This document shows, piece after piece, positions 36,625-40,390 of a stretch of 40,390 nucleotides of DNA; position 1 is the first letter of the stretch, and every line of letters begins with the position of its first letter. The translations under genes and the position numbers were made by a program. The notes below the pieces were generated by a model that worked only from the letters and a program-made list of their open reading frames with translations, made no database searches and was not told where the DNA came from. The stretch comes from Chrysochromulina tobinii (lineage: Eukaryota; Haptophyta; Prymnesiales; Chrysochromulinaceae), in NCBI GenBank assembly GCA_001275005.1, contig JWZX01002902.1:1-40390 (forward strand). The letters run 5' to 3'.

Positions 36625-39421
36625 TCACGCCTCGTGCTCCTTGACGGTCTCGTCAAAGTCGCACAGCCGCGCAGCCGCAAAGTCGAGCAGCCCTTCCCTT
36701 CGCCCCTCGGATGTACACGCTGCCGCCTGTGCGGCCACCTGTGCGGCCGCCGCCTGCGCCGCGACCACATCGGACAAGGGGCTGCGCCCGCCCTTTGCAT
36801 CCGACGACATTTGGGGTGGCGTGTTCTGGTCCGCGTCGGGCGCGCCCGCTCGTGCAAGGGCCCTCTGTCGCTGTGTGGCTGCCTGCACGGCGTGGTCGTG
36901 TCGTCGTACGCCCGCCATCTGGTCGGCGACCGCGCTGCCCAGCGACTGCTCGAGACGGCGCGCGGCGCGCCGGCGCACCTCGTACAGTGTGAAGGACACG
37001 TAGATGGCCGCCGCAATCAGAAAGGACGCGAGGAAGATGGCGTCGAAGAAGTGGTAGTAGAACTCGAACTCCAGGCCGCGTGCGGCCTCATGGATACCCT
37101 GACGAAACGCATTCGACAGAGAGCCCCTCATCATGAGGACAAAGGAGAGTGAGCGCAATCAGGGCGTCATCAGAGACTCATTACCTGACGGAACTCGTGC
37201 GGCAGAGAGCCCCTCATCATGAGGACCGAGGAGAGGAGGTAGAAGCCCATCAGCTCGGCTGCCGCCGCTCCGACCAAGTCGGCCAGGCCCGCCACCGGAG
37301 CGTCTGCGGCGTCGTCGCCCTCCTCCAAGCCCTCCTCCTCGAGCGCTTGCTGCATGCAAGTGCTCACCACGGCGCCCTGCTCCTCGAGCGCCGTGAATGA
37401 GCCGCCGCCGCCACTGCCGCCACCGCCACCGCCGCCGCCGCCGCCATCGCCACCGCCTCCGCCGCAACCGCCATCGCCACCATGCCCATCGGGCATGCCC
37501 GATGCGGTGGCTCTGCCCGATGCCGTGGCTCTGCCCGGCGTGGCCATCGTCATCGCCGGGGTCCTCAAGCTGGCGTCGGGCGTCGTGCTGAGCACCCGAC
37601 GTGTCACGGAAGAGGAGTGAGCTCCACTGGCGCAGAGGGTCCTGCTGCTGATGCTGCTGCTGCTGCTGCTACCCACTCTCAAGGCGCTGGCCGTGGTCGG
37701 TGACGAGAACACGTCCGCCGCCGCCGGGGCTACGGGTTGATCCGCTTTCGGCGCGGCGGCCGGTGTGACGAACCCCGTGTGCAGGCTCGCGTTGGAGCCG
37801 TTCACACCGTTGGAGCCGTTCACGCGTGCGCGGCGTGCGGCGAGACGCTCGCGACGGCGCTGCGCATGTCGCTGCTCGAGCAGCTCTATATTCATCGCCA
37901 CGCGGCTCGCCTACAACCGGAAGTTATCAGAGGTCATCAGAGGTCATCAGAGGTCATCAGAGGTCATCAGAGGCCATCAGAGGCCATCAGAGGCCATCGC
38001 CAGGCGGCTCGCCTACAACCGGATCATCCGAGGCCATCAGAGGTCATCAGAGGCCATCACCTGCACCAGGAAACCGCGGACAGAGCTGAAGACCATGATG
38101 CCAGTCAACCAAAGCGAGACACCCTGAGAGTAGAAAGCGGCGGCGGCTGGGTCGAGCAGCGAGTCGATGGCGCTGTGGTGAGCGCTTGCATGCAAGGCAG
38201 GTCATCAGTGGCAATCAACGTACCTGGGTCGAGCAGCGAGAGGCGCAGCGCGTAACCGATGGCACGAGTCACCGGATCCACGCCCGTGCGCCGCGCGCCG
38301 TGCTGCAAGATCGAGCGAACCGCCAGACCCACCTTGACGACGCAATAGCCCGAGAAGACGTCTCCAATCACGCTGAGCGCACGCCCTAACAAGGTCGACG
38401 CTTGACGTAGGCGCTTCTCCTCATCGAGTAGGCGCGCAAAGGCCCCCACCTCGCGACGCACGGCCGCGCGAAGCTCGAGCGACTCGCCCTGTGCCGCGCG
38501 CAGCTCGCCCAGCGCCTCATTTTGCGAGGCCGTCCGGAACAGTCTCGGCTTCAGAATCGGGAGCGCGGCGATCGCCACCTTACCCAACGCGCTCGCCGCG
38601 CCGTACCAGTCGCACTGCTGCACGGCGAGGCACGTGTTCTGCCACTTTTCGCTCCACACGCTCGCCGCAGCCTCGATGCGCCGTTTGCGACCCTCCTGCG
38701 AGGCCGCGATTCGCCTTCGGATGCCGCGCAGCCGCAGTCCATGTTTGGCCAGTCGCTGCAATGCATGCACGAGCGCCCGCTGCGCCTCGTCGAGCTCGGT
38801 TGGGTCGTCGACGTGCAGCAGCCGGCGCAGCGAGATGGAGAGCCCCGCAACCGCGCCGACGCCCGACATGAGCGCGGAGAGGCACACGCCGAAGACGCCC
38901 GCCGACGAGAGGCAGCGCGAGAGCAGCTGCGAAAAGATCGTGTCGCCCTTGTCGGCGGCGCCGCGCGTCGTCGGTAAGGTCTCGTCGACCTTGAGGAAGA
39001 GGTAGAGCCATGCGAGCATGGCTAGCAGTACGGGTGGCAGCACGGCACGGGCTAACAACCGGTACCGGTTCAAGACGCGCCGCATCACGAGCGTGAGCAG
39101 CACGTACGGCAGCACGAGCACGATGAGCGCGAGGTCGACGCCCAGGTGCAGCCGCCAGAGCATGAAGCGCGCGCGCGCCGGCAAGCCGCCGTTGATCTCG
39201 AGTAACACAAGCAGCAGCAGTGCACCCGATGCGGCGAACGTGAGCGCAAAGAGCCGGCGTGGCAGCAGGTTGCCCGGCACGTGCATGACGAGTGAGAAGA
39301 GCATGTGCCCGACCAGGTAGAGCGGCGCGGAGATGAACGCGACGAAGGAGGTCTCGGAGAGCACCACGCCTTGCAGGTAGAGGGGTGCGGCTGGCACCTC
39401 GTCCATGAGGGACGTGCTCAT
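36625..39421 (-). CDS. GPHR: Golgi pH regulator (GPHR/GPR89) homologue, four exons
   Basis: Exons 39421-38224, 38146-38061, 37910-37185 and 37098-36625 give 827 residues. The N-terminal membrane segments and LPRRLFALTFAASGALLLL match the family's PRxLF-FxxTF region; GVFGVCLSALMSGVGAV is the central family motif; ALSVIGDVFSGYCVVKVGLA, then TGVDPVTRAIGYALRLS precede the TM pair AAAAFYSQGVSLWLTGIMVF-SSVRGFLVQ. AELMGFYLLSSVLMMRGSLP and GLEFEFYYHFFDAIFLASFL are the C-terminal family signatures. Family members are multi-span Golgi/ER or plasma-membrane proteins linked to anion conductance and luminal pH. Odd here: a hydrophilic insert of about 220 residues (poly-Ser, poly-Gly, copy c of the 26-bp element) between two conserved membrane segments, and three introns that all carry exon-derived direct repeats. 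Confidence 0.9.
37101..37235 (-). repeat. Tandem-duplication intron with 49-bp exon repeat
   Basis: Intron 37099-37184 (86 nt) ends with a copy of the preceding exon. The block 37187-37235 (in exon 3) recurs as 37101-37149 in the intron, 42 matches in 49, offset 86. Both copies contain GAGAGCCCCTCATCATGAGG. Correct splicing keeps RGSLPHEFRQ once and joins GIHEAARGL. Confidence 0.9.
37329..37391 (-). repeat. In-frame 45-bp coding duplication carrying the 26-bp element
   Basis: GCCCTCCTCCTCGAGCGC (37329-37346) recurs with one change at 37374-37391, offset 45. The 26-bp element sits between. In protein this is ALEEQ-GAVVSTCMQQ-ALEEE, a 15-residue in-frame insertion in the GPHR loop. Confidence 0.85.
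37351..37376 (-). repeat. 26-bp dispersed element, copy c (complete)
   Basis: A complete copy, identical to copy b but in opposite orientation, in coding sequence. In sense it starts GGCGCC, contains GTGAGCA and ends TGCATGCA; it encodes GAVVSTCM. Confidence 0.9.
37893..38023 (-). repeat. Intronic minisatellite bounded by 29-bp repeat of acceptor and exon start
   Basis: The block 37893-37921, which spans the intron acceptor and exon 3 start, recurs at 37995-38023 inside intron 37911-38060 (28 matches in 29, offset 102). Between them is a run of 10-bp CTGATGACCT (sense) units. Two near-identical acceptors result; only the downstream one continues the frame (VQ-ASRVAMNIELL). Confidence 0.88.
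38147..38240 (-). repeat. Tandem-duplication intron with perfect 17-bp exon repeat
   Basis: CTGGGTCGAGCAGCGAG lies at 38224-38240 (end of exon 1) and again at 38147-38163 (end of the intron), offset 77, equal to intron 38147-38223. Splicing restores SLLDP-AAAAFYSQG. Confidence 0.9.
38169..38194 (+). repeat. 26-bp dispersed element, copy d (24/26)
   Basis: Copy inside GPHR intron 1 with two changes (GGCGCT start, GAGCGCTT middle) and an intact TGCATGCA end. It lies between the two copies of the duplicated exon piece, in the same orientation relative to the gene as copy b. Confidence 0.85.
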
Positions 39422-39840
39422 CGCCTCAGACAACGACGTCAAAGCCGCGCTGGTGGCGTGTCGATCGACGCCCTGGGGCCGACCGACACTCGACCGACAC
39501 AAAAGACACGATCACTTGGATCATCACAGCTTCCAATCCTTTCGGAGGTCACAACCTCGCCGCAATCTCATGCGGAGTCCTCCAGTGTCCTCAAAGAGTG
39601 ACGCCGATGTGTAGAATGGAGATTCACACTCACCGTCAATTACCATTCGCGTTCCTCAGAAATCAGAACTCCATTCGATTGCTCCACTCTGTGAGTCTGT
39701 GTCCCAACACGAATAGAGCGTTGAGCTCTCTCACAAGCAAGATCAAGCCGAGCCTCAGACCTTTTAATGCCCGCCAAAACCGTTTGATTTCGAAGTTTGC
39801 AAAAGTTATTTTTGCTCTCTCAAGTCCCTCGCCGACGGCT
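39422..39840. promoter_or_regulatory. Upstream region of the GPHR gene
   Basis: About 420 bases upstream of the GPHR start. GC content falls between 39640 and 39830, as in a promoter or UTR. No element or gene can be supported. Confidence 0.4.
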
Positions 39841-40390
39841 CGCCCAAGGGTACGGCGACGCTCGATCATGTTCTCACGGCGGGGCTCGAACGGGGCAGTT
39901 GGGTGCGGCGCGCCGCCTGGTTTGCATTCGATGATGCTCAGGGACTTGTATCCGACCACATGATTGTGATCGTGGAGCGAGCGCCGCGCTCCGTCGTAAC
40001 CGACGACTGTGGAGTCCATCGGCTACCGCGCTACCTCGTCGAAAAGTGGCAGGCGCACCAGTCGGCCGCCTTCGTCGCCTCCTTTGCATCTGGCCTCGAA
40101 CAGCTGCGCGCGGGGACGTGGCGCGCGCACGCGGACGACACGCCACAGCGGCTCTCCACGGGCGCCGCGGCCATTGTACAGCTCGTTGCTCTGCTCAATC
40201 ACGCCGCCAGTACTGCTGAGGTCGCCAGGCGAGGCGACCCGCGCCGAGACTGCACCCGCCGCGTCCATGACGCGGGCGGCGGCATCCAGGGCATTCGGGC
40301 TCAGCTCAAGCGCCAGCAGGGCGTTCTGCGCGTCGTCCGTAAGGCGCGCCTCGCCGTCGCCCAAGCCGCCCACGCGCTCGCCTCGCTGCG
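39766..40390 (+). CDS. Partial coding region, strand unresolved (+ reading)
   Basis: On the + strand one frame is open from a TAA at about 39763-39765 to the window end: DGSPKGTATLDHVLTAGLER, WFAFDDAQGLVSDHMIVIVE, LPRYLVEKWQAHQSAAFVAS. Up to about 40190 this looks like a real protein; beyond, it becomes Arg-rich. There is no in-frame ATG before the DHM at about 39960, so an upstream exon would be needed. On the - strand 40373-40023 is also open (LTDDAQNALLALELSPNALD, then AARVMDAAGAVSARV) and natural at its start but Arg-rich toward its end. One of the two is a shadow, or two genes meet here. No family recognised. Confidence 0.3.

Overview
The window is nuclear DNA of a eukaryotic, photosynthetic protist. 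The evidence is GC-rich genes with strong G/C third positions, many short GT-AG introns (about 22 that I can place, mostly 60-420 nt), close packing in both orientations, and one protein (12281-12919) with an ER signal, a transit-like stretch and a twin-Arg lumen-type signal, as expected for a complex (secondary) plastid. The style of intron, the poly-Pro/poly-Gly linkers and the Cys-rich apple-like modules make a haptophyte my best guess; this is inference, not proof.

Layout, left to right. 1-320 is the 3' end of a membrane protein. 1364-3757 (-) is a fused sugar aminotransferase and NDP-glucose 4,6-dehydratase. 4383-5819 (+) is an SH3-like protein. 6280-7950 (-) is an MFS transporter. 8078-9440 (-) is a Gly-rich protein, divergent from a class I aldolase at 9561-10724 (+). 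10914-11978 (-) is an FkbM-type methyltransferase. 12281-12919 (+) is the plastid-lumen candidate. 13080-15164 (+) is a sialate O-acetylesterase-like enzyme. 15448-17283 (+) is a BTB/T1 membrane protein. 17555-19876 (-) is a four-exon PQQ-type beta-propeller with an apple-like tail. 20300-22130 is repeat-rich, with one uncertain gene. 22329-25696 (-) is a three-exon EF-hand and Cys-rich protein. 26252-29299 (+) is a three-exon coiled-coil protein. 29551-30738 (+) is a flavodoxin-like, probably tail-anchored protein. 30998-35307 (+) is an eight-exon membrane protein with apple-like modules. 35548-36228 (-) is an ankyrin protein. 36625-39421 (-) is a four-exon Golgi pH regulator (GPHR/GPR89) homologue. 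The last 600 bases hold part of one more gene, strand unresolved.

Every multi-exon model was built by hand from splice sites and reading phase, and each spliced length is an exact multiple of three.

The most interesting signal is in the introns. In at least five, the intron is bounded by a direct repeat of the adjoining exon (10 to 49 bp), with the intron length equal to the repeat offset, so each looks born by tandem duplication of an exon piece carrying an AG/GT. Three or more others carry an internal copy of a neighbouring exon edge. Two of the duplication introns and one coding duplication contain the same 26-bp dispersed element, found four times here. About 15 of the 22 introns carry units of the type CTGATGRCCTC, always in the sense orientation of the host gene and absent from exons; the CTGAT core matches the CTRAY branch-point consensus. 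Together these suggest an active intron-birth and expansion process resembling, but not identical to, known introner elements.
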